Assembly (NCBI GenBank): GCA_017654935.2
Contig: CM065694.1
Location: forward strand, 3,797,441-3,861,440
DNA length: 64,000 nucleotides
DNA from: Phymorhynchus buccinoides
Lineage: Eukaryota; Mollusca; Gastropoda; Neogastropoda; Raphitomidae
Reading direction: 5' to 3'
Made by a program: the position numbers and the translations under genes. Position 1 is the first letter of the stretch. Each line of letters starts with the position of its first letter. The notes under the pieces are model-generated. The model was not told the DNA's origin. It saw only the letters and a program-made list of their open reading frames with translations, and did not search any database. Below, piece by piece: positions 1 through 12,591 of this stretch.

Positions 1-191
1 ATCACTTACTGTACCACGCACGAGCAATTTTTGTCTGTTTAGACTAATGCTGTCATTGTGTTTCTCTGATTATGTTTGCTTGTTTTTCTTCTTTGTTTGT
101 TTGACATTAGGCTACTTGTGTCATTATGCTTTTTATGATTACTTTTGCTTTTTATTTGATTGACATTAGGCTACTTGTGTTATTATGATGC

Positions 192-193
<2 letters not shown>

Positions 194-280
<87 letters not shown>

Positions 281-281
281 A
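194..281. repeat. (AGT)n microsatellite
   Basis: An uninterrupted AGT trinucleotide array. It would encode poly-serine in one frame, but this is a by-product of the repeat and not a gene. Confidence 0.98.
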
Positions 282-412
282 ATTGTGGTGGAAGTCATTT
301 TTTGTTTCTCTTCATTTATTTTTTGTTTGGTCGGTTGGTTTCTGTTTTGCTTGTTCTTATTACTGATGGTGATGTTCTGCGTACCGTGTCATTGTTATAT
401 TACTGTGGCACT

Positions 413-674
<262 letters not shown>

Positions 675-1432
675 CTAAACAAACTGAAGCTGAATGACGA
701 CAAAATGACGACAAAACGGAGGCCTTGTTCATCCACTCTCCGTCTAGACAACTTTCGTACCCAAAGCCTGATTCCATCTCTGTCTGTGACACTCAAATAC
801 CTTTTTCTCCTTCTGCTAGAAATCTTGGCTTCCACATCTCTCAAGATATGAGTGTTGACTCACAAGTTCAAACTATCTGTCGGTCAGCATACTGTGAGCT
901 GCGTCGCATTGGTACGATTCGCCATCTCCTGTCTATAGATACTACTAAGATACTAGTCTGCGCTTTTGTTCTCTCTAAATTAGATTATTGTAATTCACTC
1001 TTGTATGGCTGCCCCCAACACCTCACTGACAAGCTTCAAAAAGTCCAGAACTCTGCTGCCAGACTTGTCCTCAAGGTCTCTAAGTATCATCATGTTCAAC
1101 CACTCCTGATATCCCCCCATTGGCTTTCCATCAAAGCACGTATTGACAAAATGTCCACTCTATGTCATTCTTATTTCTCTGGAAATGCCCCTAGCTACAT
1201 CTCTGACATGCTCTCTGTCTATACTCCATCAAGACAATTGCGGTCATCTTCAGATTCCAACATTCTCTGTGTTCCTAGTACACGAACAAAAATGTTTGGT
1301 GAGCGCTCCTTTTCCTTTTCGGCCCCATCAGTTTGGAACTCCTTACCACGCGAAATTCGCCATATCCAGTCCTTGCAATGTTTCAAATCAGCTCTCAAGA
1401 CCCACCTATTCAAGCTACATCACAACCTTTAG
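675..1432 (+). pseudogene. 5'-truncated LINE: C-terminal end of reverse transcriptase ORF
   Basis: This open stretch carries the characteristic C-terminal region of Jockey/CR1-group non-LTR retrotransposon polymerases. The visible signatures, in order, are NKLKLNDDK just after the AGT array, KLDYCNSLLYG, KLQKVQNSAARL, a Trp-rich HWL stretch, and SAPSVWNSLPREIR near the end. The catalytic palm and the endonuclease are missing because the copy is truncated on its 5' side. An 11-bp tandem duplication (694-704 and 705-715) shifts the reading frame between NDDK and the rest, so the copy is doubly broken. The ORF stops at 1432 and is followed by 3' UTR-like sequence. The assignment to a non-LTR element is firm; the exact clade is inference. 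Confidence 0.88.
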
Positions 1433-2103
<671 letters not shown>

Positions 2104-2151
<48 letters not shown>

Positions 2152-2195
2152 TAGTAGTAGTAGCAGTAGTAGTAGTAGTAGTAGTGATGTGGTGG
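2104..2195. repeat. (ATT)n tail followed by (AGT)n
   Basis: ATT repeats at 2104-2150 look like the short-unit tail of the LINE terminus at 2051-2090. They grade into AGT repeats and then into a MITE copy. Confidence 0.9.
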
Positions 2196-2230
2196 CGGCG
2201 GTGGTGATGGTGGTAGTAATAATAATAGTA

Positions 2231-2475
2231 GGGGAAGACGGGGTAGAGGGTCCATGAGCGGGTGGGAGGCCCTTGCCGGTGGGTTTTTTTGGGGGTTTTT
2301 TGCCCTTGCCGGTTGTCTCATGGAGTGGGGCGGGTTTCGGTCGGGTTTGTCCATGAGACGAATGCTAAACATTAACACTCGTCTCATGGGCAAAATGTGA
2401 CCGATATTTGCTTTGTTTCGTGGGATAATTGGCATGGGCTTCTTACCCGCCCATGGGCTTTTTGCCCTGTCTTAC
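2231..2475. mobile_element. MITE family A, diverged copy
   Basis: It begins GGGGAAGACGGGGTA after a TA, contains the family's internal CTCATGGGCAAAATGTGA and the ATGGGCTTCTTACCCGCC arm, and ends CCCTGTCTTACAC before a TA. The left arm has expanded in G/T-rich sequence. Other copies are at 24313, 24998, 39687, 40046 and 42682. Confidence 0.85.
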
Positions 2476-2649
2476 ACTAGTAGTAGTAATGGTAGTAGAA
2501 GAAGTAAATTGTAGTGAAAGAGTTGTTTTTCATTTATTTATGTATTTGTATATTTGGTTGGTTAGTTTTCTATTCTGTTTGGGTTTTTTTGCTAATGTTG
2601 ATGCTCTGACTACCATGTCGTTGCTATATTACTGTTATTTGTTGGTTTT

Positions 2650-2764
2650 TTGTTGGCGATTTTCCTGTGTCATGTTATGTATTGTATGTTTAGAATCAAG
2701 GACAGAATGGAAGACTAGGCCCAGCCTAAATTCTTTTCCTTGTAAAATAAAGTTTCTGAGTCTG

Positions 2765-2826
<62 letters not shown>
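2650..2826 (+). mobile_element. LINE/SINE 3' tail with attached (CT)n array
   Basis: A short segment ends in AAAATAAAGTTTCTGAGTCTGAGT, a typical tail of short repeated units, and runs directly into CT repeats at 2766-2826. No coding sequence remains. Confidence 0.65.
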
Positions 2827-2827
<1 letters not shown>

Positions 2828-2849
2828 ACTGCTCTGCTCTAGCTATCAT

Positions 2850-3580
2850 TTTAGACACGTCCAAGGTCAAAGGTCAAAAAGGTTCAGCATTTCCCCAACT
2901 GTCTTCTTCTTTGGATACCGATCAAGAACATTATTAGGGTGCACAACCAGTGGTTCACAAATCAAAGGTCAAGATCAACAAGCTTCACAATGTCTCCAAT
3001 CGCATTCCTCTGGTGGTCCAAATTAAGAAATAAAAGTGGTCATGTGGGTTTACGACCAATAATTCACTGACTACAGCCACAAGGTCAAGGTCAAGGTCAA
3101 TAAGCTTCAAAATGTCTCCCAATGCATTCGTTTCGTACTGCTGATCAAGAATATATTATAATGGTTCTGCGAGTGTATACTCGATGCTCTTTGGACTATA
3201 GACACTGCTCAATGAGACTAGATCAAAAGTCAAGATGAAAGTCATCCAGGTAGACCTAATCAATATTTTGTACCATACATGACCTTCAGGTGGTCAACCA
3301 ACCTGCCAAGTTTGAAGCCTTTTATTGCAGAAATGACCTTGGTCAGCACCCAATATCTGGAATAACCATAATAAGATAACGCACCCACATACCAAGTTTG
3401 GACACCATGACCCCAACTGTGTGAAAAACATGACCACAAGTAGAAATTTGCCTTTTAAAGGTTAAACTTCAAGGTCAATGTCAGTGATGTTGTAAATTGT
3501 CCACAGATATCTTCTACTCTTGGTGATACACCATCACACAAAATTTGAAGCGAATCTATACAGCAAGACACTCATAGGAT
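2850..3580. repeat. Interspersed repeat rich in AGGTCA half-sites
   Basis: The sequence contains AGGTCAAAGGTCA near 2861, AAGGTCAAGGTCAAGGTCAA near 3082 and further single half-sites. It also carries a block of the type 'acaccatcacacaaaatttgaagc'. The same blocks recur at 62800-63690, so this is a repeat family and not a unique regulatory region. No ORF is present. Confidence 0.75.
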
Positions 3581-3581
3581 A

Positions 3582-3767
<186 letters not shown>

Positions 3768-3904
3768 ATCATACCGCGACAAATACCGCAATAAATAGTG
3801 TGGCGCTTCACGAGGGGCGCTTCACGAGAGGCGACACACGGGTGCACGTGCTCTGTCAATAATTTGTATTTTGGGTATCATAGTCTTGTTCCTGTCTCGT
3901 TTAT

Positions 3905-6900
3905 TTGTACAAGGAGGATCGTGAGTGGTGCAGCATGGAAGCTGTGTCTGTGTTCAGGATCTTTATCCTGTTCCTGGCAGTATTTCGGACATGTGTGCAC
4001 GGCGTGTTTCTGTGGGATTCCATTCCAAATGGCGGGCAGCCACAAACCACAGGCACCTTACGTTACGATCGCGATTTTCTACTCAGTCTGCAAACCACCA
4101 GTACCTGCAACAACAAAGTGATAGACCTCATTCCACCTGAACTGCTGTCCGATAGTGCACACAACACGGCGAACGAAAGAGTGAAAGAACGCAAGAGAGG
4201 ACGAAGAGGAGGTGTGAGGAGAAGACTGAGAAGAAACAACAAAACCATGCTAGGCCTGCCACTTCCGTCAGTGATCTTATCTAACGTGCGATCTTTAAGC
4301 CTTAACGGCAACAACTGCAATCTGGACGAAATACGAGCTAACTGCCAGTTCTTCAACGAATTTAGAAACGCTTGTCTTCTTTGTTTCACAGAGACTTGGC
4401 TTAGTGAGAAAGTGACGGACGAAAGTGTGATGATTGATGGATTTGGAATGCCGTATAGAGTGGACAGAGAGTGTGAGAAAGTGGGAAAGAAAGTTGGGGG
4501 TGGCGCGTGCCTGTACGTGAATGAGCGTTGGTGTGATCGTGCAAATGTGTCAGTGAAGAAGCGAGTGTGTACAAACGAAGTTGAACTGCTCTCAGTGTCT
4601 TTACGACCCAGATACCTTCCACGGGAATTTGGACGTGTTTTTGTGACTGTTGTATACTGCCCTGTTTTCGATGCCGTCTCTGCAGCTCGCGCTGGAAGGG
4701 AGATAACTGCTGCTATTCGCGATCTTCAACTTATCTCTGCTGACGCCCCTTGTTTTATTCTTGGGGATTTCAACAAATGCGATTTAAGGAAAACTCTACC
4801 ATCTTTTAAACAATATGTAACGTGCAATACGAGACAAGACAAGACAATTGACTCGTGCTATGGTAATATTCCACATGCATACCGCTCTGTTCCTCTTCCC
4901 CCAGTTGGTGCTTCTGACCATAACACTGTACATCTGATTCCTGCCTACAGACTGAAAATTCAAACACAACCCATTGAGAAAAAGAGTGTGAAAGAGTGGA
5001 CGACTGAGAGTGTGGATGAACTGAAAGGGTGTTTTTAATGTACTGACTGGAGCGTGCTTGTTGATTCGTGCAATGATGTTCATGAGGCTGTCGATGTTGT
5101 TACATGCTATATTCGTTTCTGTGAAGATAATATAATTCCTACTAAAACCATCAAAGTATTCCCAAATAATAAACCATGGATTGCCAAGTCAATCAAAGCA
5201 ACTTTGAACAAGAAAAAGGTGGCGTTTCAATCAGGAAATAAAGCAGAGAGGAAAGTAGTGCAAAAACAGCTTAGAGGGGAATTACGTCAAGGGCAAAGGG
5301 AATTCAAAGAACAAGTAGAGCTAAAAGTTCAGACCGGCAATGTGAGGGATGCGTGGCAAGGGTTGAAAGTTCTGACTGGGGAAACAAAGAGTGCCAAAAG
5401 TGCTAACATTATGTCACCAGATGAACAGTACACTTTCTCCAATAAACTGAATGAATTTTATTGTCGATTTGAGAGGAAAGATTTAGAACCAGAACTAACG
5501 GAAGTGTTAAACAACCTAGAGCATCAAATTAAAGATAGTAGTGATGAACTATTAGAGGTTGATCCAGATGTTGTTAAATCCTTGTTTTCAAAACTGAATG
5601 TCAGGAAGGCGGCAGGTCCAGATGCCCTGCATGGTAAACTGTTGAAGACTTGTGCCGCTGAACTTTGTGGTGTTTTTAGTTCTATTTTTAACTGGTCTCT
5701 CAAAACCTGCACTGTCCCCAAACTTTGGAAAAACTCTACCATTTGCCCTGTGCCCAAGAAAAAGAACCCCGTTGCTCTGAATGACTATCGCCCTGTGGCC
5801 CTAACCTCTATAGCTATGAAGTGCTTTGAGAGAATTGTCCTATGGCATCTTTTAACCTTTACCAGCCAGCATTCAGACCCCCTTCAGTTTGCTTATAAGT
5901 CACACATGAGCATTGATGATGCGGTCCTAACCCTGCTTCACAACGCTTTTATTCATTTAAATGATTCAAAGTCTTTCGTTCGTATTCTTTTTATCGACTT
6001 TTCCTCTGCCTTTAACACTATTCAGCCACACCTTTTAGCTCTGAAGTTGTTATACCTTCATGTTGATCCTAAATTGACCCTCTGGCTCGTTAACTTTCTT
6101 CTCAATAGAAGCCAGTCAGTCCGCTATCAGTCAGTGCTCTCCTCTCCACTCTCTACTTCAACTGGTGCGCCTCAGGGTACTGTTCTCTCTCCTGTTCTTT
6201 TTACCTTGTATACCAACAACTGTAGAGGTACTGAGAATGTTCCTATCATAAAATATTCAGACGATTCGGCCATACAAGACCTTTCAAATTCTGATTCTCA
6301 CTACTTTAGTCAAGTTGCGAAATTCTGTCTGTGGTGTAAAGAAAACCATTTGGACCTCAATGTGCTCAAAACAAAAGAAATGTTAATAGACTTTAGGAAA
6401 GATCCACCCCCTGTGCCAAAGGTAGAAATTGATGGTGAAACAGTGGAAAGAGTTTCAGAATACAAATACTTAGGTACCATTTTGGACGACAAACTGACTT
6501 TCGACAAGAACACACACAACATACATAAGAAATGTCAATCAAGATTGTTTATTTTGCACAGACTGAGAAACATTGGTGTTAACTCAAACATTTTGCATAC
6601 GTACTATAGTAGCTGCATTGAGTCTGTGCTTACTGTTTCCTTTATGTGTTGGTTTGGAAGTCTGTGTTTGAAGAACAAGCGTGTGTTGGATGATGTGGTG
6701 AATGTGTGTAGTAAAGTTGTTGGAAAGAGAGAGATGGGTTTGAATGAGATGTACGAAAGACGAACCAAGCATAAGGCCAGGAAGATTGTAAACGACACCT
6801 CCCATGTTTTGAACAAAAATTACGAACTATTACCTTCTGGACGTCGCTACAAAACTTTTAAAGTCAACTCCAGGGCACAGAAATCCTTCATCCCCAGATC

Positions 6901-6922
6901 CATCCACCTCCTAAACTCATGA
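3905..6922 (+). pseudogene. Near-complete LINE polyprotein (endonuclease + reverse transcriptase) with one in-frame stop
   Basis: This is one reading frame of about 1005 codons, broken only by a TAA at 5036-5038. The first 377 codons hold a hydrophobic N-terminus (about 16-38), an Arg/Lys-rich patch (92-110) and an apurinic-type endonuclease domain. Its expected residues are visible: Asn in SNVRSL (127), Glu in FTETWL (163), GDFN (287-290) and SDH (337-339). After the stop the frame resumes without a shift and contains the reverse transcriptase: RKAAGPD, NDYRPVALTS, FIDFSSAFNTI, GAPQGTVLSP and YSDD (residues 401-404 counted from 5054), with SGRR near the end. YSDD replaces the commoner F/YADD but keeps both catalytic aspartates. 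No separate ORF1 or RNase H is seen. The layout suggests the CR1/L2/Rex1-like part of the Jockey group, which is inference. ATG codons at 3905 and 3935 are both possible starts. Confidence 0.93.
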
Positions 6923-7878
6923 TCCTTTTAGGTTTAAATGTGTGTTCATCGTTGTGACGAGGTAATGGGTTAAAAGGCTAAGTCCCTAGGGAAGACTTTA
7001 GATAATTTGCCTTTAGCCCACTTCTCTAGGGTATGGGAGATGAGCAACTTTCCCGGCCCCTTTTTATCTAATAAATTTATATTTGTGCCCGGGTTCTGGC
7101 TCGTCAGATGGTTGTAAGAAATACAAGTGGTTGAATTGCTCTAAATGGCAGACAGAGAGAAGTAGGGTTTTACATGAAATTACAAGACTCCCACTCTCAT
7201 CAGTCTGACCAAAGGGTTCAGGATTATTTGACACTTGTATTTTATTTACTCCCAAAATCTGCATAAGATTATGCAACAATAATAATAAAGCAGCTCAATG
7301 GCGCCAAAACAAAATATGGATAAAAAAAACAATGGAATCCGAAAGGATTTACAAGACTTTTGTCTTTCTATAAGGTTCGCCCCATGCCGGAAGGGTTACT
7401 AATTATCTTCGGTGTCCGTAGGAAAGTTCAAATGATTGGCGCAGTCCGGTGGACTTAGCTGTTTGAAGTTCTGGGCTTGCTCGTCAGGTGAGAGTAGCTC
7501 CCAGTCGTTCCGATTACGGCTTCGCGGGATGGCACGGTTCAGGCGTGGTCTCCTCGCGGATTCTGGGTGCGGGTCGTCTTGGCGACAGTCCCGTCTTGGT
7601 GCGTGGTGGAGTCCGGGATGATCTTCCGGCCCACGATGCCCTGCTGATAATCACAGGAGAAGGTGGATGTAGATCTCTATGGCTTAGAGACAAGGGGCTT
7701 CAGTCGGCAGGGAATTAGTGAATCCCAACCGGCTAGAAGGCTTCCCTTGTACAATAGCACTACATGTAGTTAATAAATAAACTGAATTTCAGTTAACAAA
7801 CTGAGATCAGTAAAACATAAAAGGTGATCAAGACAACATCACTCTCCATCCAACACCTGGAAAGGAATGGTATCATAA
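6923..7878. other. LINE 3' flank and noncoding DNA
   Basis: AT-moderate sequence follows the LINE stop, with an AATAAA-like stretch near 7070. I see no convincing ORF, RNA gene or inverted repeat. Confidence 0.5.
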
Positions 7879-7954
7879 AGTGCAAGATTGCGGCCCATAG
7901 GTTTCCTACTAAAAATAGTGCAAGATTGCGGCCCATAGGTTTCCTACTAAAAAT
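7879..7954. repeat. 38-bp tandem duplication
   Basis: Two adjacent identical 38-bp units beginning AGTGCAAGATTGCGG, at 7879-7916 and 7917-7954. Confidence 0.95.
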
Positions 7955-8893
7955 AGACAAAAGGGTTAGTAGGCATAAAACTCCGGTTCTGGTACCAAAA
8001 GTGTTCAAGTCAAAAACACACACACACACAAATAATCAGTGTGCATAAATAGAATAGAATGTTTACCACTTCTTTTCTATAACATATCTATCTACTCCTT
8101 ATTCATCATGGAACATAGGATCTAGATCAAAACTAGAGTCAAACAAACAACCAGTCTCAATCACCAGTCATCAATAAGACTTACTAGGTGGGCTATTCTG
8201 GCTGGGAGAGGTGTTGCTCTAGTCAGTTTCAGCGTCTTGTGTGAAAAACTTTTTCTCACTACGCCAATTATAGCCTTCACTTTCAAACAATGAAAGCCTG
8301 CTATTGGTTTATTACAGTCCACACGTCACAAGATTGCTGTTCTAAATGTACCGAACAATCACGCGCCTATTACATCCTTATCACGTGCCGGATTCAAATC
8401 CTTCTCGTGCTCGGAACGGCAAAACCATCTTCAAAGGGAGATAACAGTGGTTGTCACTTTCTTGTGATGGGTAAGGGCGCGGTGTCTTACAAAGGGAACC
8501 GACTCTTGATATCACTATCTCGTGATGAGACGGTAGATAAAGGGGGGGGGGGTGAAGGGAGATAACCTCGGTAGGTGGTACGTGCTGACCGGGGAGACAA
8601 ATCTAACTTGAAAGGGACCAATCCCTTAATCGGCATTCTTTAGATGGTGGGTGGCAATTAACGTGGCGGCCGGACAGAGAAACGAAAAGGAGAGGGGGGG
8701 GGGGGGGGTGTAGATAAAGAAAGAGGGGTCGCGCGGGACACTTACGTCACAATCGTGTTAAAAGAAACTATGCATGCTTATCCTTAGACGTGTATGTATC
8801 CACATATAATGTGTATCTTTAAGCGTGTATTATGTGTAACTTTTGCTCCTATTCATGCATGCTGAATGTCGATGTCTGTGTTATTCTGGCACT
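7955..8893. other. Noncoding stretch with two AAGGGAGATAAC motifs and poly-G tracts
   Basis: The 12-mer AAGGGAGATAAC occurs at 8434-8445 and 8555-8566. Poly-G runs lie near 8541-8552 and 8694-8708. No gene is recognisable. Confidence 0.55.
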
Positions 8894-8965
8894 TAAACAA
8901 AATTTCTCCTTGGGAGATAATAAAGTGAATTTGATTTGATTTGATTTGATTTGATTCGCAATAAA
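8894..8965 (+). mobile_element. LINE/SINE 3' end with (GATTT)n tail
   Basis: A TTCTCCTTGGGAGATAATAAAG segment runs into four to five GATTT units. This is the usual form of a retroposon 3' terminus; the body is not recognisable. Confidence 0.6.
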
Positions 8966-9055
8966 ATCTTATTTATGCATACATTTTCTATTTGTCTGTA
9001 TGCACATCTTTTACTTGGTAGTGTATTACGCGCTCGTGCACACATAGACCTTCAC

Positions 9056-9223
9056 GGATACAATTCTAGCCTGCCTTTGTCAAGATTTCAACTTTCTTCA
9101 TGGATGCAATTCTAAGCTGCCTTTGTCAAATCTTCAACTTTTTTCACACAATTCTAACCTGCCTTTGACAAATCTTCAACTTTCTTCAGACAATTCTAAC
9201 CTGCCTTTGTCACATCTTCACCT
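9056..9223. repeat. Imperfect tandem repeat, about 50 bp x 3-4
   Basis: Units share ATTCTAACCTGCCTTTG followed by TCAACTTTCTTCA. They lie just downstream of the minus-strand signal-peptide exon. Confidence 0.85.
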
Positions 9224-9299
9224 TAGTGTTACGTCGTCGGCAGTTGGCTTCCCATGGGACTGGTCTAGTGTTACCTGCCTTCCTGCAATGCGTAAATAC

Positions 9300-9519
9300 C
9301 TTGAACATGGCTTTCCAGGGAATTGAGCTGGTTCTCCATTGCGGTCAGTCTTGCCTGAAGCGTGTTGATGGCGGAGGCCTGTTGTTGCACCAGTCGCTGC
9401 AGATCACCCAGACTGACGTCATCCTCTTTCTTCACCCGCTCCTTCTCAGCACGAACCTCTGTCCCTGGACTGCACAGTGCGGTTGATGCCAGACAAAACA
9501 ATGCCAGCGGAAACAGCAT
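9300..9519 (-). CDS. First coding exon: signal peptide plus coiled coil, lectin/C1q-type secreted protein
   Basis: The ATG at 9519 opens a frame encoding a hydrophobic leader (MLFPLALFCLASTALCSPG) that looks like a secretory signal peptide cut after a small residue. A charged linker (EKERVKKEDD) follows, then a heptad-like coiled coil of about 35 residues rich in Leu, Gln and Ala. The exon ends at a CAAG|GTATTT splice donor in phase 1. Secreted mollusc C-type lectins and C1q-domain proteins often have this N-terminal design. The phase matches the acceptor phase of CTLD exons 35093-35184 and 20282-20376. The rest of this gene should lie at lower coordinates, but none is seen before the left edge, so the exon is an orphan here. 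An in-frame upstream ATG exists, but only the 9519 start gives a leader at the N-terminus. Confidence 0.72.
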
Positions 9520-10246
9520 TGTGCCACTAGGCTGAAAGCAGCGAAGCCAACTGATGTACGCTTCAACCTGTAAATAGTTTCGGTTAAACCGTTTCCGCAG
9601 AAGGGCTGGGGTAAAATGAACAACACAGGTTGATTGCAATTTCTGTTGACTGGGTCTCGTCGATTTCGTTGAAATGAGTGGCTATGTTCTTATCAAATAT
9701 ATGCTTTTTCCCCTTTTGTGCAGAATTTCTAGGTCGATGCGTTAGTAAATGTTACATTCTGTTATCTCTTATGTAGCCTACATACCTGTTCTTCTTCTTC
9801 AGGTCAATCAGCCAACTTCATCAGGTTGAAGATATTTGCTGATATAATGAAAGAACAAGAAAAAACAGAGGTCACCACGCAGCGCCGAGACACAGCAGAA
9901 AGAAAGGAACAAAATAATAGATAGATAATAGAAGTAAATAAAGAAATAATAACGTATTCTTTAAAAAAGAAAAGAAACAAAAAAGGGGGTAGGTGGGGGG
10001 TTATGTAGGGTGGGAAGGGGGGGGGGGTAGGGTCAGTGTTCCTAGTCTGATACGCCCAGCATTAGTGGAGCTGCCGGACAGGCACAAAGCTTTTCAGCCC
10101 CCAGCAAGCTGGTGACCTAGTCCATCCCCAACCCAGCCTAACGCTGGGCCAGGCCCACAGTCGCCAGACCAGAAGAGGCAAAAGCAAAACAGAGTGGGCA
10201 GCAAGGGGAGGGAGGTGAGGGGGAGGAGGGCGTGAAGATTTGGAAA
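9520..10246. other. Upstream flank of the signal-peptide exon and LINE 3' UTR
   Basis: The promoter and 5' UTR of the minus-strand exon would lie here, but no TATA box is clear. From about 10030 to 10246 the minus strand is probably the 3' UTR of the LINE fragment at 10247-11024. A poly-G run lies at 10017-10027. Confidence 0.45.
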
Positions 10247-11024
10247 TCAGTTTGGGGAGCCAAGCCTGGACCTGAAGAGATCCAAGGTCTCAGCTTCCAC
10301 AGCGTCCTGGGGGAGCATGTTCCAATCAGGAATTGTCCGAGGGAAAAAGGACCTCTGCCTGTATAACGTACGACAGGATGGAACATCGTACGCTTTTGAG
10401 TTTGTTTTCCTGGTGGTTTTCCTTGTGCCTGATGGTGCTGGCAGGTAGGCAGGGTTGATCACAGCGAGGCCTGTCTGGAACTTGAAAAGCATCTCTAGCC
10501 TTTTGTTCTTTCTTCGTTTCTCTAGGGTTGGCCATTCCAGTGATGTCAGGATCTCGTGAACACTGGAGGTTTGCCTGTATCTATTTGCCACCCAGCGAGC
10601 GCTCCTCCTTTGGATTTGTTCAAGGGTGTGGCCATCTGTTTTGGTGTGTGGGTCCCACACTGTGCTGGAATACTTAAGAACGGGGCGAACAAGTGCCTTG
10701 TAGGCAGTTTCTCTCAGTTTTTTGTTCGTTGTCTTGAGGTTTCGTCTCAGAAAGCCAAGGGTCTTGTTTGCCTTCTTATTGATGTCTGCGATGTGTGGAC
10801 CCCATTTGATGCCGTCCGTGATTGTAATGCCCTGGTACTTGATTTTGTTGACTTCTTCAAGTGTTTGGCCATGGATGGTGTATTTTCCAGCCTTCTTCTC
10901 CCTTTTCCTTGTGGCCTTCAGTACTTGGCATTTGCTGGGGTGGAATTCCATGGACCAAGTTTTTTCCCAGGTTGCGAGGGCGTTGAGGTCATCTTGGAGT
11001 TGTTGTTGTTTGCGATGTTGACAT
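10247..11024 (-). pseudogene. 5'-truncated LINE: C-terminal reverse transcriptase region
   Basis: The minus strand encodes about 258 residues ending at 10247. They show the thumb and C-terminal signatures of Jockey-group reverse transcriptases: WSMEFHPSKCQVL, KYQGITI, LGFLRRNL, a long stretch around RPVLKYSSTVWDPH, QRRSARWV, and SFFPRTIPDWNMLPQ near the end. The frame is open from about 11024 through a QLQDDLNALATWEKTW segment, but the palm and endonuclease are missing, so the copy is 5'-truncated. No internal stop is present in what remains, which suggests a fairly young insertion. Related C-terminal pieces lie at 58587-58690 and 59117-59280 on the same strand. Confidence 0.9.
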
Positions 11025-11757
11025 GAGGTGAGGTGGGATTCTTATCAGAAAAAACAGGAGGCACCTTTTTTAAGCCCATATCTTCAAAACATGTGCGTAC
11101 ACTGCATTATTTCTTATCTGAGCACACATTATGGACATAGAATTACATTTGAAGCATGTTTTGAATAGATCATGAAAATGTTTACTTGAATTACATCGAA
11201 CTTAATTAAGTTAAAATGGGTGGTCGCTGTATAAAAGCATTAAATATAGTTGTATATTAACAAACGTTTTTCTTCTATATTGTTTGTTAGAGGCGCTACA
11301 GGTTAGCGCTTACTCATTCAGAGCGTTACATGTGTGCAATACTACCCCGATTACCTTTCATAAAATCCTTTATCTTAAGTTCTGGAAGAGGAAGTATACG
11401 TGAACAGTCTGTCTTAACAATAAGAAAGATAAGCTTAATATGTGGAGCTGGAAGTTGTCATGTCATGCCAAGCTAAATGCAGCATGCATTTACCTCTGGC
11501 CCAGGAACCTTTTTTCATTATTTTGTTGGTTTTCGGGATTGTTTTGTTTAAGTTGTTTTTGTTTTTGTGTGGGTTTTTTTTGGCTTTCTTGTTTGTCTAC
11601 TTGTAAAATCCTTTTTTTTCAAAAATGTTCAACGAATTTTGATTAAATGAAATTTGTTAGAGGTATATGCCAAACAATTAGAGCATGTCCTTTCTTCTCT
11701 GTCCCATCTTCTGGCCCGACAGTGGCGTTGCTCCCACGCCGCTCATTCCGATTCCCA
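11025..11757. other. AT-rich noncoding DNA
   Basis: No ORF or strong inverted repeat is seen. A segment around 11360-11430 resembles 25370-25430 (CTTTATCTTAA, then CTGGAA, then GTGAAC and AGTCTGTCTT), so an old interspersed repeat is possible. Confidence 0.4.
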
Positions 11758-11995
11758 GTTCCGAATCCGAAATCAACTGTCAAAGGAGGGGGAAATATTG
11801 TAGGCCGTCAGGAGGCAACCACCAGAGGAGACGCTGCACTGCTACTGAGTTACTTCGGTGAAGTTCAGTGGAGCCTGTTCCGAATCCGAAATCAACTGTC
11901 AAAGGAGGGGGAAATATTGTAGGCCGTCAGGAGGCAACCACCAGAGGAGACGCTGCACTGCTACTGAGTTACTTCGGTGAAGTTCAGTGGAGCCT
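11758..11995. repeat. 119-bp tandem duplication
   Basis: Two nearly identical adjacent units (11758-11876 and 11877-11995) beginning GTTCCGAATCCGAAATC. The near identity indicates a recent duplication. Confidence 0.95.
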
Positions 11996-12517
11996 GTTCT
12001 GAGTTGACATACGCAGGACACTACATACTAAGCCCCCTACTGACGACCATAATGCCTTAGTCGCGGAGCCAGCGTGAGTGAGGTTCTCCTCCCAGGGCGC
12101 TACCACGCGCGTCCATCGACAACTCCCCAGAACACACCGATCCTCATGACTTTGACCAAGGATTTTCGTACGCAAAATGAAAAAACAAAAACAGATACCG
12201 TTACTTAGGATGTTTGTTCCTATAATGAGATACCAATATAGTATTGCAAAATACATTGCCAGCATCACTATGGCTTATGACGAAACAGTTCAGGCTTGGA
12301 ATCCCTACACAGCAATGTTCGTGTAACTCACCTACAGGTTTTTGTCACTTTAACTGGCCTTTTTTTTATATCCGATTTCACAATCTACTCACCCAATTCA
12401 ATGTTGTTTTGGGTGTTGTTTTTCTCCTACAAATATTTATATATGGCTTACGTAAAATATGATTATGCGTTGCATTCTTCAATGACCACTTCAACTTCTT
12501 CTCTGTATGTATTTCTG

Positions 12518-12591
<74 letters not shown>

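Noticed and set aside
7421..7720. Two short plus-strand frames of 60-76 codons
   Set aside because: No signal, domain or splice support, and they overlap each other.
11984..12268. Minus-strand frame of 94 codons with a hydrophobic start
   Set aside because: Its end runs through the 119-bp tandem duplication boundary and no homology is recognisable.
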